Of a stretch of 64,000 bases of DNA, positions 29,027 to 38,705 are shown in pieces. Numbering within the stretch: position 1 is the first letter of the stretch; each line of letters opens with the position of its first letter. The notes beneath the pieces were generated by a model. The model was not told where the DNA came from and did no database searches. It saw nothing but the letters and a program-made list of their open reading frames with translations. A program made the translations under genes and the position numbers. The stretch covers positions 2,108,001-2,172,000 of the forward strand of contig NZ_OZ061318.1 of NCBI RefSeq assembly GCF_964063345.1. The letters are read 5' to 3'. The DNA is from Pseudomonas lini. GTDB lineage: Bacteria; Pseudomonadota; Gammaproteobacteria; Pseudomonadales; Pseudomonadaceae.

Positions 29027-30382
29027 TTATTCCTGAACCGGTGTCAGCGCAACGCGCAAAGCCCCGATGGCAGCATCGCGAGCAGCGCTGTCGGCGAAGG
29101 CCGGGCTGTCGGCAACGCACTCGCCTTCCAGCCAGACGCTGAAGCTCAGGTCTTCACTGCGCACGTCCAAGGCTTGACCGGATTGCAGTTGCTTGGTCAC
29201 TTGCCCTGCGGTTTTACCGTCGGCGAAGTGGCGCGACAGCAGCAGTTGTTCGCCATCGGCCGCCAGCAGACGGAAGCGGAAACTGCCGTCGTCTTCACGG
29301 AAGCTGACGAAACGCGCGGCTTTGGCTGCTTTCTTCTTGGTGGTCGCTGCGACTTGGGTCTGAGCGACGAAAGAGCGCAGGCCGACCGCCTCGCGCAGTT
29401 CGTGGAGGAACGGCGTCGCCACCGAGCGGGCCTTTTTGGCGCCGATCTGCAGCATGTCTTCCAGATCCGCCGGGCGCTCGATCAACTGGTGATAACGCTC
29501 GCGGGATTCGCCCAATTCGTTGTCGAGCAACTGGAACAGACGATTCTTCGCCTCGCCCCAACCCAGGCCCTGGAGCAATTCGCTGCGGAACTCGTCGGAT
29601 TGTGCCGGCGTAGCGAAGGCCTGGAACAAAGTGAACAGGTGCGAATTGTCCGGATCCTTGGCTTCGCCCGGGGCACGGGAGTCGGTGACGATCCGCGAAA
29701 TCGCGTCTTTCATCTCTTTGGCGCTGCTGAACAACGGAATGGTGTTGTCGTAGCTCTTCGACATCTTGCGACCGTCGAGCCCCGGCAAGGTGGCGACGCT
29801 TTCCTCGATCAGCGCTTCGGGCATGGTGAAGAACTCTTTACCCTGGCCGAACAAGTGATTGAAGCGCTGGCCGATGTCACGGGCCATTTCCACGTGCTGG
29901 ATCTGGTCACGACCGACCGGCACCTTGTGGGCGTTGAACATCAGAATGTCCGCAGCCATCAACACCGGGTAGCTGTACAAGCCCATGGTGATGCCGGCAT
30001 CCGGGTCTTCGCCGGTTTCGACGTTCTTGTCCACCGAGGCCTTGTAGGCATGGGCGCGGTTGAGCAGGCCCTTGGCGGCCACGCAGGTCAGCAGCCAGGT
30101 CAGTTCAGGGATTTCCGGGATGTCGGACTGGCGATAGAACGTCACGCGGTCCACGTCCAGGCCACCGGCCAGCCAGGTCGCGGCGATTTCCAGACGCGAG
30201 CGCTGGATGCGCAGCGGGTCATCGCATTTGATCAGGGCGTGGTAGTCGGCCAGGAAGTAGAACGAATCGGCATTGCTGTCACGGCTGGCGACGATCGCCG
30301 GACGGATAGCGCCAGCGTAGTTGCCCAGGTGCGGCGTGCCGGTGGTGGTGATGCCGGTGAGGATACGGGTACGAGTCGTCAT
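29027..30382 (-). CDS. trpS: tryptophan-tRNA ligase with C-terminal YegP-like domain
   Basis: A 451-residue class I aminoacyl-tRNA synthetase. The HIGH-type motif is TPHLGNY and the KMSKS loop is GRKMSKSYDN; AIRPAI and the tryptophan pocket region follow the family. Standard bacterial TrpRS are about 330-350 residues. Here a Lys-rich linker (TTKKKAAKAA near 352) is followed by about 90 residues resembling a YegP/DUF1508 domain (FVSFREDDGSFRFRLLAADG). This long form is, as I recall, usual in pseudomonads. The start at 30382 (MTTRTRIL) is preferred over one 24 nt upstream. Confidence 0.92.
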   Translation of the reverse strand: MTTRTRILTGITTTGTPHLGNYAGAIRPAIVASRDSNADSFYFLADYHALIKCDDPLRIQRSRLEIAATWLAGGLDVDRVTFYRQSDIPEIPELTWLLTCVAAKGLLNRAHAYKASVDKNVETGEDPDAGITMGLYSYPVLMAADILMFNAHKVPVGRDQIQHVEMARDIGQRFNHLFGQGKEFFTMPEALIEESVATLPGLDGRKMSKSYDNTIPLFSSAKEMKDAISRIVTDSRAPGEAKDPDNSHLFTLFQAFATPAQSDEFRSELLQGLGWGEAKNRLFQLLDNELGESRERYHQLIERPADLEDMLQIGAKKARSVATPFLHELREAVGLRSFVAQTQVAATTKKKAAKAARFVSFREDDGSFRFRLLAADGEQLLLSRHFADGKTAGQVTKQLQSGQALDVRSEDLSFSVWLEGECVADSPAFADSAARDAAIGALRVALTPVQE

Positions 30383-30406
30383 GGGTAATCGCTTGTCAGA
30401 CTGCAA

Positions 30407-31051
30407 TCAATTCGAAAGACGCGGCAGGATCAGATCCTTGAGATCGGTCAGCTTGCCATGAAAAAAGTGTCCGCATTCTGCCACTTTCAGCAGCTCATGG
30501 GGGCGATCGAGTGCGCCGGACCAGTCGTAAACGAGCTGTGGATCGATGACTTCATCGGTTTCTGGCTGGATCAGGGTCAATGTACCTTGTTGCGGCAGTT
30601 GATCCTGTTCGCCCAAGCGCATGACGGCGGGCGCGATCATGAACAAATGCTTGAGGTGTTCGCCCTTGGCTTCCAGGCGTCCGCCGAGACTTGCTGCAAC
30701 AAATCCGCCGAAGGAGAAGCCGAACAGGGTCAGGGGCAAGTCAGGATGTTTGGCCCGCAGCCACTCGGCCGCCGCCTGGGCATCGTCGACTTCGCCAGTG
30801 CCCATGTCGTGCGAGCCTTCACTGGCGCCGACGCCACGGTAATTGAAACGCAAAGTAATCAAACCGGCATCGCGCGCGGTGCGCTGCAAGGTCGAGACGA
30901 CTTTGTTGAGCATGGTGCCGCCCTGCACCGGGTTCGGGTGGCAGATCAGCGCCAGGCCGCGGGGCTGCTCGTTATCCGGCCCCTCGCTATTTAAGTACAG
31001 GGCTTCCAGTTGGCCGACCGGGCCATCAATCACTACAGGGGTTTCGCGCAT
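30407..31051 (-). CDS. alpha/beta-hydrolase
   Basis: A 214-residue serine hydrolase. It shows HPNPVQGGTM after strand 3 (oxyanion region), the nucleophile elbow GFSFGGFVA near residue 102, a downstream Asp in PETDEVIDPQ and His in AECGHFFHG. It is similar in layout to small dienelactone-hydrolase-like or CocE/YsgA-like proteins. The substrate is unknown. The start at 31051 (MRETPVVI) follows GGAAGGA; the upstream ATG at 31102 is less likely. It ends 24 nt before trpS, so co-transcription is likely. Confidence 0.85.
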   Translation of the reverse strand: MRETPVVIDGPVGQLEALYLNSEGPDNEQPRGLALICHPNPVQGGTMLNKVVSTLQRTARDAGLITLRFNYRGVGASEGSHDMGTGEVDDAQAAAEWLRAKHPDLPLTLFGFSFGGFVAASLGGRLEAKGEHLKHLFMIAPAVMRLGEQDQLPQQGTLTLIQPETDEVIDPQLVYDWSGALDRPHELLKVAECGHFFHGKLTDLKDLILPRLSN

Positions 31052-31196
31052 AAGCAAGGAAGGAACTCCGTGACCTCGAATCGGGTCGACTCGTCTAGCC
31101 AATTGTCTGTGCCAATTCTATTGCGAGTGAATCGCGGTATACAGCGCAGGTTCGAGCCGTTAACGTAAAGCAAAGCCGTTTATAGAGGAAGGACTC

Positions 31197-31631
31197 GTGG
31201 AACACTCGCTCTTAGTTTGGTTGTTGCCGACTCTTGCCCTGGTTGTGGGTGTCGCCATTGGATTCCTGATCGCTCGCCTGGTGCCGAATGCCGCGCCTAA
31301 CCGCACGCAACGTCAGCTGGACGACATTCAGGAACGTTTCGACAGTTATCAGAACGAAGTGGTCACCCACTTCAACAGCACTGCAACACTGGTCAAGAAA
31401 CTGACTCAGAGCTATCAGGAAGTGCAGGACCATCTCGCCGAGGGCGCCAATCGTCTGGCCCTGGACGAGCAGACTCGCCAACGCTTGCTGGCGGCCCTGC
31501 ACGCCGACGCGGCGCAGTCTCCACGGGAACGCCTGACGCCACCGCGCGATCAGGAACCGCCTCGCGACTACGCCCCTAAAATGCCGAACGCGCCGGGCAT
31601 GCTCGATGAGCATTACGGCCTGAAGAAGTAA
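31197..31631 (+). CDS. zapG: YhcB/ZapG-family inner-membrane protein
   Basis: A 144-residue protein that starts with GTG after GAGGAAGGA. One N-terminal membrane span (LLPTLALVVGVAIGFLIARL) is followed by a long coiled-coil-like region (RTQRQLDDIQERFDSYQNEV) and a Pro-rich tail. This is the architecture of YhcB (DUF1043), which has been linked to cell division and envelope synthesis. It is divergent from the hydrolase-trpS unit, and a terminator follows. Confidence 0.88.
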   Translation: MEHSLLVWLLPTLALVVGVAIGFLIARLVPNAAPNRTQRQLDDIQERFDSYQNEVVTHFNSTATLVKKLTQSYQEVQDHLAEGANRLALDEQTRQRLLAALHADAAQSPRERLTPPRDQEPPRDYAPKMPNAPGMLDEHYGLKK

Positions 31632-31649
31632 TCAGGTTTCGCGCGACAC

Positions 31650-31687
31650 AAAAAGCCCTCGGATGAGTGATCGTCCGAGGGCTTTTT
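31650..31687 (+). terminator. intrinsic terminator of zapG
   Basis: AAAAGCCCTCGGA and TCCGAGGGCTTTT pair around a short loop, followed by T6. Confidence 0.88.
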
Positions 31688-31724
31688 TGTTTCTGATCCG
31701 ATATCTGTGGTGTCTGTCAGGGCC

Positions 31725-31886
31725 TCTTCGCGGGCAAGCCCGCTCCCACAGGATTTGTGTTTGACCACTATCTTGTGATCGACAAAGAACACTGTGGGAG
31801 CGGGCTTGCCCGCGAAGAGGCCGTGTCAGTCGATATTAATGTCGCCTGGCACACCGCTTTCGCGAGCAAGCCCGCTCCCACAGTTT
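31725..31886. repeat. three REP copies
   Basis: Copies near 31727-31752, 31793-31820 and 31858-31883 alternate in orientation. Together they fill the gap between zapG and the convergent OmpA-type gene. Confidence 0.88.
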
Positions 31887-31899
31887 TTATGTGCAGGTG

Positions 31900-32625
31900 T
31901 TACTGATACTGCTGAACAGGCTGGCCCTGCTGCTGATACTCCTGACCCGGAATCGGCTTCAGGTTGACCTCGACGCGACGGTTCTGCGCCCGGCCATTCA
32001 CATCACCGTTGCTGGCAATCGGATTATCCGGCCCGGCACCACGCGCCGACAGGTTGGTGCCGCTGACACCCTGAGAGGTCAGGTAAGTCGCCACACTCTG
32101 GGCACGACGCTGGGACAGGTCCATGTTGTGCTGACGGCTGCCGGTGCTGTCGGTGTAGCCGACGATCTCGATCTGGTTCTGGTTGAACTCCTTGAGCGAG
32201 CCCGCCAAATTGTTCAGCGGCTGGTAGAAGCCCGACGCGATGTTCGCCGAATCGGTGGCGAATGTGATGTTGCCCGGCATGATCAGCTTGATCTGATCGC
32301 CTTGGCGCTGCACTTCAACCCCAGTGTTGGCCATGCTGGCCCGCAATTTTTTCTCCTGCTGGTCGGCGTAGTAACCGTAACCGGCGGCAGAAGCCCCCAC
32401 CACGGCGGCGCCAATCAGCGCGCCCTTGCCACGGTTATCGTGACTGATGGCAGCACCGGCCAGTGCACCGGCCAAGGCGCCGAGGCCACCGTATTTGGCT
32501 GTTTTGCTCATGCCCGTAGAACCGCTATCAGCCTGACCCTGGTTGTCATAAGGGTTCTGCGATGCGCAACCGGACAACAAAGCCACAGCAGTAGCGACAA
32601 TAATCAAACGACGCGAGGTGAACAT
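31900..32625 (-). CDS. OmpA-family outer-membrane lipoprotein
   Basis: A 241-residue lipoprotein with lipobox LLSGC (Cys near 20). A glycine-zipper-like hydrophobic segment (GGLGALAGALAGAAIS) is followed by a C-terminal OmpA peptidoglycan-binding domain (ITFATDSANI; IEIVGYTDSTGS; LSQRRAQSVATYL; GRAQNRRVEV). It presumably anchors the outer membrane to peptidoglycan, like YiaD. The Gln/Tyr-rich tail (QQQGQPVQQYQ) is unremarkable. Confidence 0.9.
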   Translation of the reverse strand: MFTSRRLIIVATAVALLSGCASQNPYDNQGQADSGSTGMSKTAKYGGLGALAGALAGAAISHDNRGKGALIGAAVVGASAAGYGYYADQQEKKLRASMANTGVEVQRQGDQIKLIMPGNITFATDSANIASGFYQPLNNLAGSLKEFNQNQIEIVGYTDSTGSRQHNMDLSQRRAQSVATYLTSQGVSGTNLSARGAGPDNPIASNGDVNGRAQNRRVEVNLKPIPGQEYQQQGQPVQQYQ

Positions 32626-32743
32626 GGAGAGCTCCTACTTTTTTTTGCATTCTGTGGTGCAGCGGACTTAAGCAATGAACCTTTGCGGGCGTTGGATCAT
32701 GGGCAACGCCAAAAATTCCTTCGTGCCTTTCACAACTGCAGCA

Positions 32744-33388
32744 TCAGGCTCGCACAAAAGGGTTACCGCGCATTTCATCGCCCAGACACGTGTCCGGACC
32801 ATGACCGGTCACCACCGTCGCCTCTTCGTCGAGGGTATACAACCGTTGTTTGATCGAACGCACGAGAGTCGCCTGATCGCCTCCCCATAAATCCGTGCGT
32901 CCTACCCCGCGCTTGAACAGCGTATCACCGGCAATCAGCAGCTTAGCCTCTGAAAACCAAAAGCTCATGGAACCGGGTGTATGACCCGGCGTGTGCAACG
33001 CCACGCCACACCCGCAAGCCAGCTCTTCATCGTCGGCCAACCAGCGATCCGGCGATGGCACCGGGACGTAAGGCACACCGAACATCTGGCACTGCATCTC
33101 CAGGTTGTCCCAGAGAAATTGATCTTCCTTATGCAGGTGCAGCGTCGCGCCGGTTTTCTCCTTGAGCTGCCCGGAAGCCAGGAAGTGATCAAGGTGCGCG
33201 TGGGTGTGGATGATGCTGACCACCTTCAGGCCCAAGGCGTCGAGGCGAGCGAGGATCAGTTCGTGGTTGCCGCCCGGGTCGACCACAATGGCTTTTTTGG
33301 TGATCGGGTCGCCGATGATTGTGCAGTTGCACTGCAACGGCCCGACAGGGAAGGTTTCGCGGATGAGCGCTGGGGTCGGCACGTTCAT
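32744..33388 (-). CDS. metallo-beta-lactamase-fold hydrolase (glyoxalase II-like)
   Basis: A 214-residue hydrolase with the metal motif HTHAHLDH near residue 62 and further ligands in LHTPGHTPGS and VVTGHGPDT; an Asp ligand lies in LLIAGDTLF. The pattern is that of the GloB/YcbL group acting on thioesters such as S-lactoylglutathione. Its actual substrate is unproven. The 118-nt gap to the OmpA-type gene contains nothing clear. Confidence 0.88.
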   Translation of the reverse strand: MNVPTPALIRETFPVGPLQCNCTIIGDPITKKAIVVDPGGNHELILARLDALGLKVVSIIHTHAHLDHFLASGQLKEKTGATLHLHKEDQFLWDNLEMQCQMFGVPYVPVPSPDRWLADDEELACGCGVALHTPGHTPGSMSFWFSEAKLLIAGDTLFKRGVGRTDLWGGDQATLVRSIKQRLYTLDEEATVVTGHGPDTCLGDEMRGNPFVRA

Positions 33389-33603
33389 GGGAGGTCCTGA
33401 TCAGTCAATTTCGAACAGGATACCAGCGCGTATTCCTCAAGACTCAATGGCATATGCCGACATAAACTTGCCAGCCAGTTTTCTGACGTCATTAATAAAA
33501 AAATAGTGGCTACATGATATCAATTGACGCTGACTCTGGTGCAAAATCGCTGTCTTGTAGCGGCCACATACAGGAAAGGTCGCAGCGTACTCAGGAACTT
33601 CGC

Positions 33604-36600
33604 ATGCCTCGTCCCACTGGTAACACCGATAGCTTGTCCTCGTCGCTGACCGGCATAAAATCCGTCGACAGTCTTATTTCTGGCGCCCAATGGGAAAGCA
33701 CCAAGTGGTGGATGCCGGGGGCCGTGACTGATCTGACCTATAGTTTTATTTCGCTGACGACCTCTTTTTTCGCGACCAGCTACAGCGCTGACAACGAGTA
33801 CACCTCGGCGTATGCCCTGACAAGCGCGCAGCAAAACGCGGTTATCAGTGCGCTGGGCAGCTGGAGCGCGGTTGCCAATATCACGTTCACCCTCACCAGC
33901 GACACCATCACTAATGTCGGCGACTTGCGTTTTGGTGGTTACACGCTGATGGACGGCGAGACAGCTGCCTGGGCCTACACTCCCGGCAGTACACCGAAAG
34001 CGGGAGATGTCTGGATTGGTCCAGCGACGAACGAGGTCACGCCAGTCAAGGGTTCTTACGATTACCTGACCTTCGTGCATGAAATAGGCCATGCCATCGG
34101 CCTCAAGCACCCGTTCTCACCTAACGCATCGAATAACACGGTACTTGACGCATCGCTGGACGATGTCCGCTTCACGGTCATGAGCTACAACGACTCATAC
34201 TCGTATCTGCCCACCACGCCGATGCTGCTCGACATCCTCGCGATCCAGAGCCTGTACGGCGCCAACACGCTATGGCAGGCCGGTAACAACACCTACAGCT
34301 GGGCGAATGACCAATCAGTGTTCGAGACCATCTGGGACGCCGGCGGTATCGACACGATCGACGCCAGCAACCAGTTGAATGCAGTGCGCATTGACCTGAA
34401 CGAGGGTGCATTCAGCCAGATCGGCAAAGCGTTCCTCGACCTCACGACCCTGTCTGCGTTCAACGAAGGTCTGGCGATTGCTTATGGCGCAAAAATCGAA
34501 AACGCCGTGGGCTCCTCCAACAACGACAGCCTGATTGGCAACGGCCTGAATAATATCCTCAATGGTCTGGCGGGCGCCGACACCATGAACGGCGGCGTTG
34601 GCAACGACACTTATTTTGTCGACGATGTCGGTGATGTGATCATTGAAGGCCGCACCTCACCAACGGAAATCGATACCGCTCTGGCATGGATCAGTTACAC
34701 CCTGGGCAGTAATGTCGAGGCCCTGACGTTACTGGGCAGCGGCAACCTCAACGGTACCGGCAATGCCCTTAACAACGTCATTACCGGTAACTGGGGTCAA
34801 AACATTCTGGACGGTGGTGCTGGTGCCGACACCTTGATCGGAGGAGGTGGCAACGACACCTATGTTGTCGACAATACCGGTGACGTCATTATTGAAAACA
34901 GTACGGTGGTCGGCGAAATCGATACCGTGAACGCTTCGGTCAACTACAACCTGGGCGCCAACGTGGAAAATGTCGTGCTGACCGGCACGGCCAACATCAA
35001 TGCCAACGGCAATACCCTGAACAACGTGTTGACCGGCAACAGCGGCAACAACGTGCTCAACGGTAGCGCTGGCCTGGACACCATGATCGGTGGCGCGGGT
35101 GACGATACCTACTACCTCGATCAGGCCGGCGAACAGTCACTGGTGCAGGAAAACACCAGCGAAGGCAGCGACACCCTGCGCATCTACTACGCCTCGAGCG
35201 GGATAACCAACACCATCAATCTGGGCCTGAGCAATCTGGCCAACGTCGAAAACGTCTGGCTGATGGGTACCGGCGGTTACACGGTACAGGGCAACAGTCT
35301 CGACAACTCCCTGCTCGGCAGTGCCTCGGCGGACAATCTGCAAGGCGGTGCGGGCAATGACCGCCTGAACGGGGCGGCCGGGGCAGACACTCTGATGGGC
35401 GGGATCGGCGACGATACCTACGTGGTCGACCATGCGGGCGACGTCATCGTCGAAGGTAGCAACGAAGGTCGTGACCAGGTCATCACTTCGATCAGCTACA
35501 CCCTGCAGGCCAACCTCGAGGACGCCCAGCTGTTGGGCGCCGGCGATCTGTACCTGATCGGCAACGCGCTGGACAACAGCCTGACCGGTAATGGCGGCAA
35601 CAACATCATCAACGGTCAGGGCGGGGCTGACACCATGAGCGGTGGTGCCGGCAACGACACCTACTTCGTCGATAACGTCGGCGACACCATCATCGAGCTG
35701 GGCACTTCGCTGACCGAAATCGACAGTGTGCTGTCCACGCTGGCTGATTACACCCTGAGCGCCAACCTGGAAAACCTGACGCTACGTTTCAACGACAACC
35801 TCAACGGCACCGGCAACGCGCGGAATAACGTCATTACCGGGAATACTGGCGACAACACCCTGGACGGAGGCTTCGGTGCGGACACCCTGATCGGCGGCCT
35901 CGGCAACGACACTTATGTGGTCGACAATGCCGGTGACGTGATCACCGAGACCAGCACCCTGCCCTCCGAGATCGACACCGTTCGCTCCTCGATCAACTAC
36001 AACCTGGGCGCCAACATGGAGAATGTCGTGCTGACCGGCACGGCCAACATCAATGCCAACGGCAATACCTTGAACAACGTGTTGACCGGCAACAGCGGCA
36101 ACAACGTGCTCAACGGTAGCGCTGGCCTGGACACCATGATCGGTGGCGCGGGTGACGATACCTACTACCTTGATCAGGCTGGCGAGCAGTCACTGGTGCA
36201 GGAAAACACCAACGAAGGCAGCGACACCCTGCGCATCTACTACGCCTCGAGCGGGATAACCAACACCATCAATCTGGGCCTGAGCAATCTGGCCAACGTC
36301 GAAAACGTCTGGCTGATGGGTACCGGCGGTTACACGGTACAGGGCAACAGTCTCGACAACTCCCTGCTCGGCAGTGCCTCGGCGGACAATCTGCAAGGCG
36401 GTGCCGGCAATGACCGCCTGAACGGGGCGGCCGGGGCAGACACTCTGATGGGCGGGATCGGCGACGATACCTACGTGGTCGACAATGCGGGCGACGTCAT
36501 CGTCGAAGGTAGCAACGAAGGTCGTGACCAGGTCATCACTTCGACCAGCTACACCCTGCAGGCCAACCTCGAGGACGCCCAGTTGTTGGGCGCCGGCGAT

Positions 36601-38586
36601 CTGTACCTGATCGGCAACGCGCTGGACAACAGCCTGACCGGTAATGGCGGCAACAACATCATCAACGGTCAGGGCGGGGCTGACACCATGAGCGGTGGTG
36701 CCGGCAACGACACCTACTTCGTCGATAACGTCGGCGACACCATCATCGAGCTGGGCACTTCGCTGACCGAAATCGACAGCGTGCTGTCCACGCTGGCTGA
36801 TTACACCCTGAGCGCCAACCTGGAAAACCTGACGCTGCGTTTCAACGACAACCTCAACGGCACCGGCAACGCGCGGAACAACGTCATTACAGGGAATGCC
36901 GGCAACAACGTCCTGGACGGCGACCTTGGTGCCGACACCCTGATCGGCGGCCTCGGCAACGACACTTATGTGGTCGACAATGCCGGTGACGTGATCACCG
37001 AGACCAGCACCCTGCCCGCCGAGATCGACACCGTTCGCTCCTCGATCAACTACAACCTGGGCGCCAACATGGAGAATGTCGTGCTGACCGGCACGGCCAA
37101 CATCAATGCCAACGGCAATACCTTGAACAACGTGTTGACCGGCAACAGCGGCAACAACGTGCTCAACGGTAGCGCTGGCCTGGACACCATGATCGGTGGC
37201 GCGGGTGACGATACCTACTACCTCGATCAGGCCGGCGAACAGTCACTGGTGCAGGAAAACACCAGCGAAGGCAGCGACACCCTGCGCATCTACTACGCCT
37301 CGAGCGGGATAACCAACACCATCAATCTGGGCCTGAGCAATCTGGCCAACGTCGAAAACGTCTGGCTGATGGGTACCGGCGGTTACACGGTACAGGGCAA
37401 CAGTCTCGACAACTCCCTGCTCGGCAGTGCCTCGGCGGACAATCTGCAAGGCGGTGCGGGCAATGACCGCCTGAACGGGGCGGCCGGGGCAGACACTCTG
37501 ATGGGCGGGATCGGCGACGATACCTACGTGGTCGACCATGCGGGCGACGTCATCGTCGAAGGTAGCAACGAAGGTCGTGACCAGGTCATCACTTCGATCA
37601 GCTACACCCTGCAGGCCAACCTCGAGGACGCCCAGCTGTTGGGCGCCGGCGATCTGTACCTGATCGGCAACGCGCTGGACAACAGCCTGACCGGTAATGG
37701 CGGCAACAACATCATCAACGGTCAGGGCGGGGCTGACACCATGAGCGGTGGTGCCGGCAACGACACCTACTTCGTCGATAACGTCGGCGACACCATCATC
37801 GAGCTGGGCACTTCGCTGACCGAAATCGACAGTGTGCTGTCCACGCTGGCTGATTACACCCTGAGCGCCAACCTGGAAAACCTGACGCTACGTTTCAACG
37901 ACAACCTCAACGGCACCGGCAACGCGCGGAACAACATCATCACCGGGAATGCCGGCAACAACGTCCTGGACGGCGACCTTGGTGCCGACACCATGATCGG
38001 CGGCCTCGGCAACGACACTTATGTGGTCGACAATGCCGGTGACGTGATCACCGAGACCAGCACCCTGCCCGCCGAGATCGACACCGTTCGCTCCTCGGTC
38101 AACTACAGTCTGGGCGTTAACCTGGAAAACCTGGTCCTCACCGGCAGCACCAACCTCGTCGGTTTCGGCAACGGTTTGAACAACTCCCTGTTCGGTAACG
38201 CCGGCAACAACATACTCAACGGCGGTGCGGGCAACGACACGCTGATCGGTGGCCTCGGGGCCGACACGCTCACCGGCGGTATCGGCGCGGACAGGTTTGC
38301 CTTCACCGACTTGAGTGAGGTGGGCAAAGGCGCATTGCGCGACGTCATCAATGATTTCAGCAGCCTGCAGGGCGACAAGATCGACCTGTCACTGTTTGAT
38401 GCCAATCTCGCCAACAGCGGAGTCAACGCGTTCAGCTTTATCGGCTCGAATGAGTTCACCGGAGCAGGACAGTTGCGCTTCGTCGATCAGGTACTTTCGG
38501 GCAACGTCAGCGGCAACGCCGGTGCCGACTTCGAAATCCACCTGGTGGGCATCAATACCTTCAGCGCCCAGGACCTGGTGGCCTGA
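33604..38586 (+). CDS. giant RTX protein with serralysin-like metalloprotease domain
   Basis: A 1660-residue secreted calcium-binding protein. Residues about 1-225 form an M10B-type protease domain with zinc motif HEIGHAIGLKH (159-169), Met-turn TVMSYND (Met193) and the following LLDILAIQSLYGAN. RTX-like GGxGxDxx and GNDTYVVDNAGDV repeats fill about 330-1590, including three nearly identical 351-residue units. The C-terminal 100 residues resemble the serralysin C domain and end DLVA, fitting type I secretion. The start at 33604 follows AGGA; an in-frame ATG at 33514 lacks support. No type I secretion genes or inhibitor are in the window. Protease activity is inferred from the intact motif. 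Confidence 0.88.
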   Translation: MPRPTGNTDSLSSSLTGIKSVDSLISGAQWESTKWWMPGAVTDLTYSFISLTTSFFATSYSADNEYTSAYALTSAQQNAVISALGSWSAVANITFTLTSDTITNVGDLRFGGYTLMDGETAAWAYTPGSTPKAGDVWIGPATNEVTPVKGSYDYLTFVHEIGHAIGLKHPFSPNASNNTVLDASLDDVRFTVMSYNDSYSYLPTTPMLLDILAIQSLYGANTLWQAGNNTYSWANDQSVFETIWDAGGIDTIDASNQLNAVRIDLNEGAFSQIGKAFLDLTTLSAFNEGLAIAYGAKIENAVGSSNNDSLIGNGLNNILNGLAGADTMNGGVGNDTYFVDDVGDVIIEGRTSPTEIDTALAWISYTLGSNVEALTLLGSGNLNGTGNALNNVITGNWGQNILDGGAGADTLIGGGGNDTYVVDNTGDVIIENSTVVGEIDTVNASVNYNLGANVENVVLTGTANINANGNTLNNVLTGNSGNNVLNGSAGLDTMIGGAGDDTYYLDQAGEQSLVQENTSEGSDTLRIYYASSGITNTINLGLSNLANVENVWLMGTGGYTVQGNSLDNSLLGSASADNLQGGAGNDRLNGAAGADTLMGGIGDDTYVVDHAGDVIVEGSNEGRDQVITSISYTLQANLEDAQLLGAGDLYLIGNALDNSLTGNGGNNIINGQGGADTMSGGAGNDTYFVDNVGDTIIELGTSLTEIDSVLSTLADYTLSANLENLTLRFNDNLNGTGNARNNVITGNTGDNTLDGGFGADTLIGGLGNDTYVVDNAGDVITETSTLPSEIDTVRSSINYNLGANMENVVLTGTANINANGNTLNNVLTGNSGNNVLNGSAGLDTMIGGAGDDTYYLDQAGEQSLVQENTNEGSDTLRIYYASSGITNTINLGLSNLANVENVWLMGTGGYTVQGNSLDNSLLGSASADNLQGGAGNDRLNGAAGADTLMGGIGDDTYVVDNAGDVIVEGSNEGRDQVITSTSYTLQANLEDAQLLGAGDLYLIGNALDNSLTGNGGNNIINGQGGADTMSGGAGNDTYFVDNVGDTIIELGTSLTEIDSVLSTLADYTLSANLENLTLRFNDNLNGTGNARNNVITGNAGNNVLDGDLGADTLIGGLGNDTYVVDNAGDVITETSTLPAEIDTVRSSINYNLGANMENVVLTGTANINANGNTLNNVLTGNSGNNVLNGSAGLDTMIGGAGDDTYYLDQAGEQSLVQENTSEGSDTLRIYYASSGITNTINLGLSNLANVENVWLMGTGGYTVQGNSLDNSLLGSASADNLQGGAGNDRLNGAAGADTLMGGIGDDTYVVDHAGDVIVEGSNEGRDQVITSISYTLQANLEDAQLLGAGDLYLIGNALDNSLTGNGGNNIINGQGGADTMSGGAGNDTYFVDNVGDTIIELGTSLTEIDSVLSTLADYTLSANLENLTLRFNDNLNGTGNARNNIITGNAGNNVLDGDLGADTMIGGLGNDTYVVDNAGDVITETSTLPAEIDTVRSSVNYSLGVNLENLVLTGSTNLVGFGNGLNNSLFGNAGNNILNGGAGNDTLIGGLGADTLTGGIGADRFAFTDLSEVGKGALRDVINDFSSLQGDKIDLSLFDANLANSGVNAFSFIGSNEFTGAGQLRFVDQVLSGNVSGNAGADFEIHLVGINTFSAQDLVA
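34941..38099 (+). repeat. three tandem 1053-bp units inside the RTX gene
   Basis: Units at 34941-35993, 35994-37046 and 37047-38099 each begin CAACTACAACCTGGGCGCCA and differ at only a few positions by eye. Each encodes 351 residues in frame. A 297-nt subregion of units 1 and 3 translates identically on both strands. Confidence 0.95.
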
Positions 38587-38609
38587 CAATATCGATACAT
38601 GAGGTCAGT

Positions 38610-38631
38610 CCGGTTTGTGAAAGCAAACCGG
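38610..38631 (+). terminator. hairpin after the RTX gene
   Basis: CCGGTTTG and CAAACCGG pair around TGAAAG, 24 nt after the stop. No T-run follows directly, though GGCGTTTTTTT comes 40 nt later. Confidence 0.4.
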
Positions 38632-38705
38632 GCTGCAACACATTGAACGGCCCGACGGGTTCGGGGCGTTTTTTTGTCCGTGGTGAAATGACCGCAGACA
38701 CGGCC

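Noticed and set aside
35137..37539. Identical 98-residue frames on the minus strand at 35137-35433 and 37243-37539
   Set aside because: They are antisense shadows of the identical RTX repeat units; no ribosome site and no independent coding signal.
34941..38099. Regular repeats as a CRISPR array
   Set aside because: The period is 1053 bp and fully coding in frame; there are no short direct repeats with unique spacers and no cas genes.
38587..38705. Type I secretion or inhibitor gene next to the RTX gene
   Set aside because: The gap is 119 nt with only a hairpin; the neighbours are a hydrolase and a regulator.
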